From Flocculibacter collagenilyticus (GTDB lineage: Bacteria > Pseudomonadota > Gammaproteobacteria > Enterobacterales > Alteromonadaceae), in NCBI RefSeq assembly GCF_016469335.1, contig NZ_CP059888.1:2170001-2234000 (forward strand): 64,000 bases of DNA, read 5' to 3'. Positions within the stretch are counted from its first letter, which is position 1; every line of letters starts with the position of its first letter. Below, in pieces: positions 8,155 to 16,307 of the stretch. The position numbers and the translations under genes were made by a program. The notes beneath the pieces were generated by a model, which saw only the letters and a program-made list of their open reading frames with translations, was not told where the DNA came from and did not search any database.

Positions 8155-9378
8155 TTGAATACCTTTACTCCTGAAACCATAGCAAACTCTTTTTCTATTC
8201 TTGATCAACGCATCAACGAACAGCCCTTAGTGTATTTAGATAACGCTGCCACAACACAAAAGCCACAATGTGTAGTTGATGCTGTTAAACACTACTATGA
8301 ACACAATAATGCAAACGTTCACCGTGGTGCTCATCACCTTAGTGACTTAGCAACAGCGCAGTTTGAAACAGCCCGAGAAACCGTGGCACACTTTATTAAT
8401 GCAAATAGCAGTAAAGAAATTATTTGGACGAAAGGCACAACCGAAGCCATAAACTTAGTGGCGCAAAGTTGGGGAATGACCAACTTGAGTGAAGGCGACG
8501 TAATAATCCTTAGTCAATTAGAGCACCACGCTAATATTGTGCCGTGGCAATTAGTGGCAGAAAAAACTGGCGCAATCATAAAGGTCGTTGGTTTAACTCA
8601 ACAACAAATATTTGATTTAGAAGAATACAAACAATTACTCGCCTTAAAACCCAAGTTGGTTGCTGTAAGTCATGTTTCTAATGTATTGGGTAACATTCAG
8701 CCCGTTAAAGAAATTATTGAATTAGCGAAATCAGTAAACGCCACCGTATTAATTGATGGCGCACAAGCTGTTGCTCATGTTCCTGTAGACGTACAAGCAC
8801 TGGACTGTGATTTTTACGTGTTTTCAGGCCATAAGCTTTATGCCCCAACGGGTACAGGCGTTCTTTATGGTAAAGCTGCTTTACTAAGTGCGATGCCTCC
8901 TTATCAAGCAGGTGGCGAAATGATAGAGCATGTTTCCTTTAGTGGCACGCGCTTTAACGAAATACCGTTCAAATTTGAAGCTGGCACGCCAAATATTGCG
9001 GGAGTTATTGGATTATCGCAGGCGCTTAAGTTTCTGACACAGTTTAATCGCCAAGATATTATTAACCACGAAGACCATATTTATCGTTACGCACTCGCAC
9101 AATTACAGCAGCTTGCAGGTATTGAAATATACGGCGATACCAAACATAACGTAGGTGTTATTTCATTTAATGTAACTGACGAACATCATTCAGATATTGG
9201 CGTGCTTATGGATCAAAAAGGCATCGCACTGCGCACTGGTCATCATTGTGCTATGCCATTAATGGCATATATGGGAGTTAACGGCACTGTAAGGGCATCG
9301 TTTAGTTTATATAACACAATTGAAGATGTTGATCGTTTTATTCAAGCGTTAAAAGAAGTGAAGGAGTTTTTAGGATAA
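8155..9378 (+). CDS. sufS: Cysteine desulfurase SufS
   Basis: The 407-residue PLP enzyme takes sulfur from cysteine for iron-sulfur cluster assembly. Signatures are YLDNAATTQKP, NVHRGAHHLSD, the PLP-lysine motif FSGHKLYAPTGTG and the active-site cysteine in RTGHHCAMP, which marks the group II (SufS/CsdA) branch rather than IscS. The start used is TTG 8155; no earlier start gives a better family match and no strong ribosome site is visible, so it is a little uncertain. Its stop overlaps the sufE start (TAATG), giving a translationally coupled pair. The sufBCD genes are not nearby, so this could also be a CsdA/CsdE-type pair. Confidence 0.92.
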   Translation: MNTFTPETIANSFSILDQRINEQPLVYLDNAATTQKPQCVVDAVKHYYEHNNANVHRGAHHLSDLATAQFETARETVAHFINANSSKEIIWTKGTTEAINLVAQSWGMTNLSEGDVIILSQLEHHANIVPWQLVAEKTGAIIKVVGLTQQQIFDLEEYKQLLALKPKLVAVSHVSNVLGNIQPVKEIIELAKSVNATVLIDGAQAVAHVPVDVQALDCDFYVFSGHKLYAPTGTGVLYGKAALLSAMPPYQAGGEMIEHVSFSGTRFNEIPFKFEAGTPNIAGVIGLSQALKFLTQFNRQDIINHEDHIYRYALAQLQQLAGIEIYGDTKHNVGVISFNVTDEHHSDIGVLMDQKGIALRTGHHCAMPLMAYMGVNGTVRASFSLYNTIEDVDRFIQALKEVKEFLG

Positions 9379-9833
9379 TGCCAGAAACAAATAATTTAGC
9401 GATACCAACATCTGGCTATCAAGGCTTTGATGCTAATGAAGTGTTAGAACGTTTGAATCAAGCGACATCTTGGGAAAGCCGCTATCGTGAAATTATGCTT
9501 CTTGGAAAATTACTTCCACGCTTACCAGAAGAATTCAAACGTGAAGACGCTAAAGTAAAAGGCTGTGAAAGCAACGTTTGGCTGTATCACCAACATAACA
9601 ACGGCACACATACTTTTATAGTAGATTCAGATGCTAAAATTGTTCGTGGTTTAATTTATATTATTTTGGCGTTATTTAATGGCAAAACAAGCACCGAAAT
9701 CGGTAACACAGATCATACTGCTTTTTTTGAAAATACCGGATTATTGAAACACTTAAGCCCTTCGCGCGGCAATGGCATTAAAGCGATAATTACTGAGATA
9801 TTAAATAACACTCATGTAGATTCAAACGCTTAA
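9378..9833 (+). CDS. sufE: Sulfur acceptor protein SufE
   Basis: The 151-residue protein matches SufE/CsdE in length and layout. The motif VKGCESNVWL holds the cysteine that accepts persulfide sulfur from SufS; WESRYREIMLLGKLLP and LSPSRGNGIKAI are also family-typical. It overlaps sufS by one base, which supports equimolar production of the partners. A perfect stem-loop follows 24 bases after the stop. Confidence 0.93.
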   Translation: MPETNNLAIPTSGYQGFDANEVLERLNQATSWESRYREIMLLGKLLPRLPEEFKREDAKVKGCESNVWLYHQHNNGTHTFIVDSDAKIVRGLIYIILALFNGKTSTEIGNTDHTAFFENTGLLKHLSPSRGNGIKAIITEILNNTHVDSNA

Positions 9834-9856
9834 ATTGCACATCGGCTTATGGAGCT

Positions 9857-9884
9857 TTGCAGCACGCATTTGATCGTGCTGCAA
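9857..9884 (+). terminator. Stem-loop after sufSE
   Basis: TTGCAGCACG and CGTGCTGCAA form a 10-base-pair stem around an 8-base loop. No T-run follows, so it may be an mRNA-stabilising hairpin and not a true intrinsic terminator. Confidence 0.4.
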
Positions 9885-9923
9885 CATTAAAGACTTATTT
9901 CAAAACAACGTATTGAATAGCCA

Positions 9924-10286
9924 TTAGCGCTTTTTATTTAGCGCTTCTTCTAGCTCAAACGGCGAGATTACCAATCCTTCCTCTTTATCGTCTGGGCAAA
10001 TAACTAACATTAGCTCATCTTCTGCCATGCCATCAGTCCATTTTGTTTCCCAGTCCGCTAAAGATATAGACATAGGCTCACACCCTTCCCACTCTTCTTT
10101 CGCCCAATTTTGCGCATCTACTTTATTGCTCCACACAGGAATGCAATCCTCTTCCTGAGCAACCATCATTACTGCGCCCACCTCATCTTTTAAAATCCAG
10201 ATGGTTTTAGTTTCAATGAACACATTAACTAAATGATTAAAACGCTCTTGCGCAGACATAGTGGCTATATTTGGAGATGACGACAT
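9924..10286 (-). CDS. DUF2750 family protein
   Basis: The protein has 120 residues from ATG 10286 (MSSSPNIATMSAQERF). A longer version could begin at ATG 10307, but a TATAAT box at 10319-10324 would put the transcript start almost on that codon, and the later ATG has AAGAG upstream. Features typical of DUF2750 are the helix ERFNHLVNVFIETKTIWILKD, the WSNKVDAQNWAKEEWEG segment and the acidic C-terminus. It is a small cytosolic protein of unknown role. It stands alone between sufE and ppsA. Confidence 0.75.
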   Translation of the reverse strand: MSSSPNIATMSAQERFNHLVNVFIETKTIWILKDEVGAVMMVAQEEDCIPVWSNKVDAQNWAKEEWEGCEPMSISLADWETKWTDGMAEDELMLVICPDDKEEGLVISPFELEEALNKKR

Positions 10287-10336
10287 AATTTTTACTCTTA
10301 TTGGCATATTAGCTGCGAATTATAGCAGCTCAACGT

Positions 10337-10366
10337 AAAAAGGCTGCTCATATTTGAACAGCCTTT
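10337..10366 (-). terminator. Intrinsic terminator of ppsA
   Basis: On the minus strand AAAGGCTG pairs with CAGCCTTT across a short loop and is followed by TTTTTAC. It lies 68 bases past the ppsA stop codon. Confidence 0.65.
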
Positions 10367-10433
10367 ATTTAAAATGAATAGTTAAGCGCTACGGTTATAC
10401 GCGACGCTTAAGTGCTATAAGCAAACGCTATAG

Positions 10434-12809
10434 TTAAGCTTGATATTTTTTACCAAGATATAACCACGTTTCTAACACGGTATCTGGGTTTAATGAAACC
10501 GTATCAATCCCCTGCTCCACTAACCATGCAGCAAAGTCTTCATGGTCGCTAGGACCCTGACCACAAATACCTACATATTTGCCTTTTTCTTTCGCTGTTT
10601 TAATAGCCATAGATAGCAGCTTTTTAATGGCAGGATCACGCTCATCAAATAAGTGGGCGATTAAGCCTGAATCTCTATCTAAACCTAACGTTAGCTGAGT
10701 TAAGTCGTTTGACCCAATTGAGAAACCGTCAAAGTACTCTAAAAACTCATCTGCAAGTAACGCGTTTGAAGGTAATTCACACATCATAATAATACGTAAA
10801 CCATTTTCACCACGCTTTAAGCCTTGCTCTTCAAGTAATTCAATTACTTGGCGTGCTTCACCTACTGTGCGAACAAATGGAATCATAATTTCAATATTGG
10901 TCATGCCCATGTTATTTCTAACACGCTTAATTGCTTCACATTCCATAGCAAAACAATCTCTGAAGTCTTCAGAAATATAACGTGAAGCACCACGGAAACC
11001 AATCATTGGGTTTTCTTCTTCAGGCTCGTAAGCTTCGCCGCCTACTAAATTTGCGTACTCGTTTGACTTAAAGTCAGACATACGCACAATCACTTTTTCT
11101 GGCGCAAATGCACAACCCAGCGTTGCAATACCTTCAGTCAATTTCGCCACATAGAATTCTGTTGGCGACTCGTAGCCCGCCATCATTTCGTCTATTTCCG
11201 CTTTTACGTCAGCCGATTGTGCGTCATAGTTGATTAACGCCTTAGGATGCACGCCAATCATACGGTTAATAATAAATTCTAAACGCGCCAAACCAACACC
11301 AGCATGCGGCAAACGCGCAAAGTCGAATGCTCTGTCTGGGTTACCCACGTTCATCATTATCTTCATTGGTAGTTCTGGCATCTCATCTACACGTGAAGAA
11401 ATCACTTCGTAGGCAAGCTCACCTTCATAAACATAACCTGTATCACCTTCTGCACACGATACCGTTACTTTGCTACCGTCAGCAATTTTAGATGTTGCAT
11501 CACCACAGCCAACAATCGCAGGAATACCTAGCTCACGCGCAATAATAGCAGCATGGCATGTACGACCACCACGATTGGTAACAATTGCAGACGCGCGTTT
11601 CATGATAGGTTCCCAGTCAGGATCTGTCATGTCTGTTACTAATACATCGCCTGGCTTCACTTGGTCCATATCTTCAATCGATGCGAGTACTTTAGCGACT
11701 CCGCTACCAATTTTATGCCCTATCGCACGGCCTTCTATAATTTTTGAAGACTGTTCATTTAGCTGAAAACGCTCCATCGTGTTGGAGTCTTCATTACTAC
11801 GCACGGTTTCAGGACGGGCTTGAACGATATAAAGCTTGCCATCAACACCATCTTTAGCCCACTCAATATCCATTGGACGGCCATAGTGCTGCTCAATAAT
11901 GACAGCTTGCTTGGCAAGTGCTTCAACTTCTTCATTGGTAATTGAAAACTTATTCGAATCGGTACTATCACAATCAATAATTTCAACTTGTTTACCGTGC
12001 GACGTATCGTCAGAGTAAATCATCTTGATTGCTTTGCTGCCTAATGTTTTGCGCACAACAGACGGCTTATTAGCTGCCAACGTAGGCTTATGCACATAAA
12101 ACTCATCAGGGTTAACAGCACCTTGTACGACCATTTCACCAAGGCCATAAGAAGAGGTTATAAATACAACATCTTCAAATCCTGATTCGGTATCAATAGA
12201 GAACATAACACCTGAAGAGGTTAAATCTGAACGAACCATACGCTGAATACCAGCAGATAATGCCACACCACGGTGATCGTAACCTTGGTGTACACGGTAA
12301 GAAATAGCGCGGTCGTTAAATAGTGAAGCAAATACGTGCTTTACTGCTTCCATTACTGCGTCAATGCCACGCACATTCAAGAATGTTTCTTGTTGTCCGG
12401 CAAAAGAAGCATCTGGCATGTCTTCAGCGGTAGCAGATGAACGAACGGCAAAAGAGATGTCTTGAGAAGCATCGCCATGTAATTCACTGTAGGCGGTTCT
12501 GATTGCTGAATCTAGTTCAGGCTGGAAAGGAGTATCAATAATCCATTGACGAATATCTTTACCTGCTGCTGCAAGTTTTTGTACATCGTCGACGTCTAGT
12601 GTATCAAGAATGGTGTGAATTTTTTCATTCAAACCACTTTGCTCTAGAAATTCATTAAATGCGTGAGAGGTGGTAGCAAATCCGCCCGGCACTTCCACGC
12701 CTGCGTTTGCTAAGTTTGAGATCATTTCACCAAGTGATGCGTTTTTTCCACCAACGCGATTCACATCTCCCATGCCTAAGTCTTGATACCAGAGTACGTA
12801 TTCTTGCAC
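10434..12809 (-). CDS. ppsA: Phosphoenolpyruvate synthase
   Basis: It converts pyruvate, ATP and water to PEP, AMP and phosphate for gluconeogenesis. The start is GTG 12809 ([20 protein letters not shown]), placed nine bases after GGAG; this gives 791 residues, close to the E. coli enzyme, whereas the frame extended to 12878 adds an unrelated leader. Visible parts are the N-terminal nucleotide-binding domain ([31 protein letters not shown]), the phosphohistidine domain with the catalytic histidine in [15 protein letters not shown], and the C-terminal PEP/pyruvate barrel ([31 protein letters not shown]). It is divergent from ppsR, its likely regulator. Confidence 0.96.
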   Translation of the reverse strand: MQEYVLWYQDLGMGDVNRVGGKNASLGEMISNLANAGVEVPGGFATTSHAFNEFLEQSGLNEKIHTILDTLDVDDVQKLAAAGKDIRQWIIDTPFQPELDSAIRTAYSELHGDASQDISFAVRSSATAEDMPDASFAGQQETFLNVRGIDAVMEAVKHVFASLFNDRAISYRVHQGYDHRGVALSAGIQRMVRSDLTSSGVMFSIDTESGFEDVVFITSSYGLGEMVVQGAVNPDEFYVHKPTLAANKPSVVRKTLGSKAIKMIYSDDTSHGKQVEIIDCDSTDSNKFSITNEEVEALAKQAVIIEQHYGRPMDIEWAKDGVDGKLYIVQARPETVRSNEDSNTMERFQLNEQSSKIIEGRAIGHKIGSGVAKVLASIEDMDQVKPGDVLVTDMTDPDWEPIMKRASAIVTNRGGRTCHAAIIARELGIPAIVGCGDATSKIADGSKVTVSCAEGDTGYVYEGELAYEVISSRVDEMPELPMKIMMNVGNPDRAFDFARLPHAGVGLARLEFIINRMIGVHPKALINYDAQSADVKAEIDEMMAGYESPTEFYVAKLTEGIATLGCAFAPEKVIVRMSDFKSNEYANLVGGEAYEPEEENPMIGFRGASRYISEDFRDCFAMECEAIKRVRNNMGMTNIEIMIPFVRTVGEARQVIELLEEQGLKRGENGLRIIMMCELPSNALLADEFLEYFDGFSIGSNDLTQLTLGLDRDSGLIAHLFDERDPAIKKLLSMAIKTAKEKGKYVGICGQGPSDHEDFAAWLVEQGIDTVSLNPDTVLETWLYLGKKYQA

Positions 12810-12952
12810 GGCTTTGCTCTCCAAATTGTAATTGTCGATTTGTAATGTTACAAATTGCTTTTCAAAAAAGCGGCGCAATCATACACTTTATAAAAATTAA
12901 GGTAAAACACTAATTTTTTATGTAAATTTATTACAACATTACGAGGTTTTTA

Positions 12953-13762
12953 GTGAGAACAGCTTATTTTATTTCCGACGGTACTGCAATCACATCAGAG
13001 GTGTTTGGCAACGCCCTTCTTTCTCTTTTTCCTATCGAATTTGAGCCAATAACCATTCCATTCGTAGAAACTACGGAAGCTGCAACCCGTGTTCAGGAGA
13101 AAATTAATGATCGTTATAAAACAACAGGCGAACGACCTTTAGTTTTTTATACGTTTGTCGATCCGGAGCTAACAACGGTTATTAGAGAGAGCGAAGGAGC
13201 CTGTTTTGACTTTTTAAACCATTTTGCAGAACCCATGGCGGCAGAGTTAAAAATTGAGCCTAAGCCGAAAGCGCATAGAACTCACAGTATTCATGAAAAA
13301 ACCTACGACAACCGAATTGAAGCCATAAATTACACCATGGCAAATGATGACGGGCAAAATCTCACACACTTTGATGAGGCCGATATTATTTTAGTTGGTG
13401 TCAGCAGAACGGGTAAAACCCCAACAAGCTTATATTTAGCAATGCAATATGGCATTAAAGCAGCAAATTACCCCTTTATTGCCGAAGACATGGACAGTCT
13501 TAAATTACCTAAAGTGCTAAAAGAAAATAAGTCTAAACTTTTTGGGCTGACCATCAACCCAGAACGACTTGCCGCTATCCGACATGAGCGCCGTGCGAAC
13601 AGCCGATATGCCAGTATTAGACAATGTAGAATTGAACTTAGAGAAGTAGAAATGCTGTATAAAAAAGAGAAAATTCAATATATCAATTCAACACACTTAT
13701 CTGTTGAAGAGATCACCGCAAAGATCTTAGGAATGACAGGCTTAGAGCGACACAAGTATTAA
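12953..13762 (+). CDS. ppsR: PEP synthase regulatory protein (kinase/pyrophosphorylase, DUF299)
   Basis: The 269-residue protein starts at GTG 12953 after CGAGG. MRTAYFISDGTAITSEVFGN is the standard N-terminus of this family, and GVSRTGKTPTSLYLA at about 150-164 is its nucleotide-binding P-loop. The family inactivates PEP synthase by ADP-dependent phosphorylation of a threonine and reactivates it by phosphorolysis. The divergent ppsA gene is the obvious target. The shared 143-base region between the two start codons must hold both promoters. Confidence 0.95.
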   Translation: MRTAYFISDGTAITSEVFGNALLSLFPIEFEPITIPFVETTEAATRVQEKINDRYKTTGERPLVFYTFVDPELTTVIRESEGACFDFLNHFAEPMAAELKIEPKPKAHRTHSIHEKTYDNRIEAINYTMANDDGQNLTHFDEADIILVGVSRTGKTPTSLYLAMQYGIKAANYPFIAEDMDSLKLPKVLKENKSKLFGLTINPERLAAIRHERRANSRYASIRQCRIELREVEMLYKKEKIQYINSTHLSVEEITAKILGMTGLERHKY

Positions 13763-13938
13763 TATTAAGTAATCGGACATCTAATAACTATATAGTACTG
13801 TGGCACTACATTGATACCAGTTAAGTCAGACCGATTTAATTGGTATTAAAAAATACAGGACAAAATAAAACTGTGTGATTTAAATAGATAAAAATAGAAT
13901 TTAGATATTATGAATAAAATAATAAAGGAAAGGAAATT

Positions 13939-14014
13939 TGGAGCGTGTAATGAGGTTCGAACTCATGACCTCAACCTTGGCAAGGTTGCGCTCTACCAGC
14001 TGAGCTATACACGC
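13939..14014 (-). tRNA. tRNA-Gly (anticodon GCC)
   Basis: 76 bases including an encoded CCA end. The acceptor stem GCGTGTA pairs with TACACGC, the D-arm reads AGCTCAGCTGGTAGAGC, the anticodon stem-loop is CAACCTTGCCAAGGTTG and the T-arm carries GTTCGAAC. It is downstream of tRNA-Leu with a 47-base spacer, so both are probably cut from one transcript. Confidence 0.96.
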
Positions 14015-14061
14015 TTCATAAGTAACATCTGGTTGTGTTACAAGCAGTTTACTCGTTAAGA

Positions 14062-14148
14062 TGGTGCCCGGGGCCGGACTTGAACCGGCACGTCCTTACA
14101 GACGAGGGATTTTAAATCCCTTGTGTCTACCAATTCCACCACCCGGGC
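14062..14148 (-). tRNA. tRNA-Leu (anticodon UAA)
   Basis: 87 bases including CCA, with the long variable arm of a class II tRNA. The acceptor stem GCCCGGG pairs with CCCGGGC, the anticodon loop sits in AGGGATTTAAAATCCCT and the T-arm reads CCGGTTCAAGTCCGG. It is the first gene after the promoter at 14249-14277. Confidence 0.96.
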
Positions 14149-14248
14149 AACGAGTAATTTTTTTTATAGTAGAGATTGGCGCCCTACTTTGAAACTTTGT
14201 TTTAAGCTTTAGGTAACTTTCGTTCCCTGCTGCGTTTCAACGGGGCGC

Positions 14249-14277
14249 ATTATTAAAGTTTTCTGCAAAACTGTCAA
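14249..14277 (-). promoter_or_regulatory. tRNA operon promoter with GC-rich discriminator
   Basis: TTGACA (14272-14277), a 17-base spacer and AATAAT (14249-14254) form a near-consensus sigma70 promoter, followed at once by GCGCCCCG. Such a GC-rich discriminator is the known hallmark of stringently controlled stable-RNA promoters. The leader before tRNA-Leu is about 95 bases. Confidence 0.8.
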
Positions 14278-14406
14278 CGGTTAAAAGTGATTTTTTTTAG
14301 TAATTCAGTTTGTTCGATTACTTTATGTACATAAACGGTAGAATTGAACACTTTTCCAACTATAACACTACTAAAGCTTGTTGGCTTTTCCTGCCCAAAG
14401 CATGGA

Positions 14407-15930
14407 TTAACTCTCTTCTTGTTCTTCTAACGAATTAAACTTTATCGTCCCGTCTTTTTTCCAAAACGTTAATGCTGGTACTTGCACTTCCCACAATGCA
14501 TTCGCATTCCATGTGTATTCATCTTCAAACCGTTGCTTAAAGTACTCTGGCTCGTATTCAGACAGATTTCTTGCTTCTTTGAAGTAAATATTGGTTTTTT
14601 TATCCACCACCACTTCCGTTTGGCTTAACGATTGTATTTGATTTTTAGTGATCTGCTTACAAATTGCTGAATCTGCATCTTCCGGATACAAAGAAGACAC
14701 TATGCCACGTTCGATAACGCCAGACTCTTGCGAAATAAAAAATATGCCACTTCCCAGTGGAAAGCGCCCAACCATATTTAAAAAGAGTTCTGCATAATCT
14801 TGTCGATATCGTTGTTGCTTAGCGCCTTTAGCAATAATGTTATACGCGTCATAAATTTCTTCATAATCGAAGTCCGGCTTGGTAGAAACCATAAACGACG
14901 AGTACACCATAGGAATGCGCAAAACATCGCCTAGCTCATTTTGCTGCTGAGAAAGACTATTAAGAATGGACAAGGTAAATTGCATTTTTCCAGACTCATA
15001 ATCCATATAGGCCTGTTTATCATCCTTATTATCAAAACGCTTAGGCGGTATGCCAATTGCGTATTTCATGTAATCCATAGATTTGGCATGTAAAACTTCA
15101 ATTAATTGCTCGCGCTCATGCAACGTTAATTGACGATATCTGTCATCATCAAAAATTGCTTCCGCTTCCGGCGAATAGCTTCCTATGTGTTGAATAAGCG
15201 CAGCATTCGCAAGCGGCTTTAAAATCTCTTCACGGTACGCAATTTTAACTTCAGCTGGCATTGCTGGGTCGTGTAAGCCTAGCTTAATCGTGTCATTGTT
15301 GAAAATTTCAGATAAGTGCCTATTTAAATATTCAACGTTAAAATCAACTTTACAGCGAATCTGATCAAATAATCCAACGGTTAACGCTGCAATATAAATC
15401 GGCTTAAATTTTTCATTACGCACACAACGTACTTTTTCATCGGGTAACGGGGTTGAAAGTGCGATCGTGCCTAAAAACTGACTAAATATTTTATTGCTGT
15501 CTAATAAATCCAGCATATTGTCTACAAGGTGATCCAAGCCTTCATAACGATGAATACGCTCAGCATTTAGTCGCTGCATCGTTTCTTTATATTCTTTTTT
15601 ATCTTTATCGTGACTGTTATACAAAGTACGTAAAAATTTTTCTGTAGACTCTTGCCCTTTTACTTTTGGCAGCTTTCCATTTTTCTTTTTATATTCTTCA
15701 ATGGTATTAATGTGTTCATTATAAGTCGCCATACGTTTTTTTAACTTGTACAGCTGCTTTCTATCATCTTTATAGTTTTCAAAAAACGACTGAGACTCTT
15801 CAACCAGATTTCGATGCTGCTCTTTAAATAAAGAGATTTTTTTAGAGATAGCACTTGCCATCGTTGGAATTTCAGACAAACGATCTGTTCGATAAGATTT
15901 TATTCTTGAAGAGTGTTGCTTATTCGCCAT
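14407..15930 (-). CDS. Unknown 507-residue protein, possibly a degenerate HD-GYP-type protein
   Basis: No signal peptide or membrane segment is seen. Residues 1-135 are highly charged and likely coiled coil (KKISLFKEQHRNLVEE, DRKQLYKLKKRM). From about 150 the order of elements resembles HD-GYP c-di-GMP phosphodiesterases: a lone His-Asp at 220-221 (LGLHDPAMPAEV), LANAALIQHIGSYSPEAEAI where the family has its second histidines and GYP loop, and a C-terminal FPLGSGIFFISQESGVIERGIV at about 390-411 that resembles the usual end segment (YP-x-G-S-x-V-x-L...G-x-V). The GYP motif and most metal ligands are missing, so catalysis is unlikely. This assignment is inference; the protein could instead be a new family. 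Confidence 0.5.
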   Translation of the reverse strand: MANKQHSSRIKSYRTDRLSEIPTMASAISKKISLFKEQHRNLVEESQSFFENYKDDRKQLYKLKKRMATYNEHINTIEEYKKKNGKLPKVKGQESTEKFLRTLYNSHDKDKKEYKETMQRLNAERIHRYEGLDHLVDNMLDLLDSNKIFSQFLGTIALSTPLPDEKVRCVRNEKFKPIYIAALTVGLFDQIRCKVDFNVEYLNRHLSEIFNNDTIKLGLHDPAMPAEVKIAYREEILKPLANAALIQHIGSYSPEAEAIFDDDRYRQLTLHEREQLIEVLHAKSMDYMKYAIGIPPKRFDNKDDKQAYMDYESGKMQFTLSILNSLSQQQNELGDVLRIPMVYSSFMVSTKPDFDYEEIYDAYNIIAKGAKQQRYRQDYAELFLNMVGRFPLGSGIFFISQESGVIERGIVSSLYPEDADSAICKQITKNQIQSLSQTEVVVDKKTNIYFKEARNLSEYEPEYFKQRFEDEYTWNANALWEVQVPALTFWKKDGTIKFNSLEEQEES

Positions 15931-16307
15931 GACTTAATTCATTAATACTACTTGTTACACTAGCACACGGATTACTGCGCTTCGTGATGAAAATATCCCA
16001 TACGTCATACAATAACACTAAACGCCTATTCAACTGGCCTAGAACAAATCCAGCTTAGCTTTAATACTATGTACTTAATTCTTATTTAAGCATAAATTTT
16101 TCGATTAATCCCACAATCAGAGTTCAAGGGTTAAACTTTATACATCAGTAGCTTAATTAATACGTATTGTTAACACTTAACTATCAAGGTACTTGAATAT
16201 TTTACTGAAGTAGTGCAAGTTGCGTGGTTGAATAAAATAAACCACTTATATATTCATGTAATTCGCATTAAGAATACAACTTTATAGCTAAATCAAAGGA
16301 AGCAATT
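15931..16307. other. Gene-free divergent intergenic region
   Basis: These 377 AT-rich bases separate two divergent genes. I see no open frame with a ribosome site and no strong hairpin. TTGAAT near 16228 with AT-rich sequence 17 bases later might be the promoter of the M16 protease gene, but the match is weak. Confidence 0.4.

Noticed and set aside
13939-14148. Genomic island integration at the tRNA pair
   Set aside because: No integrase gene and no direct repeat of a tRNA end were seen nearby.
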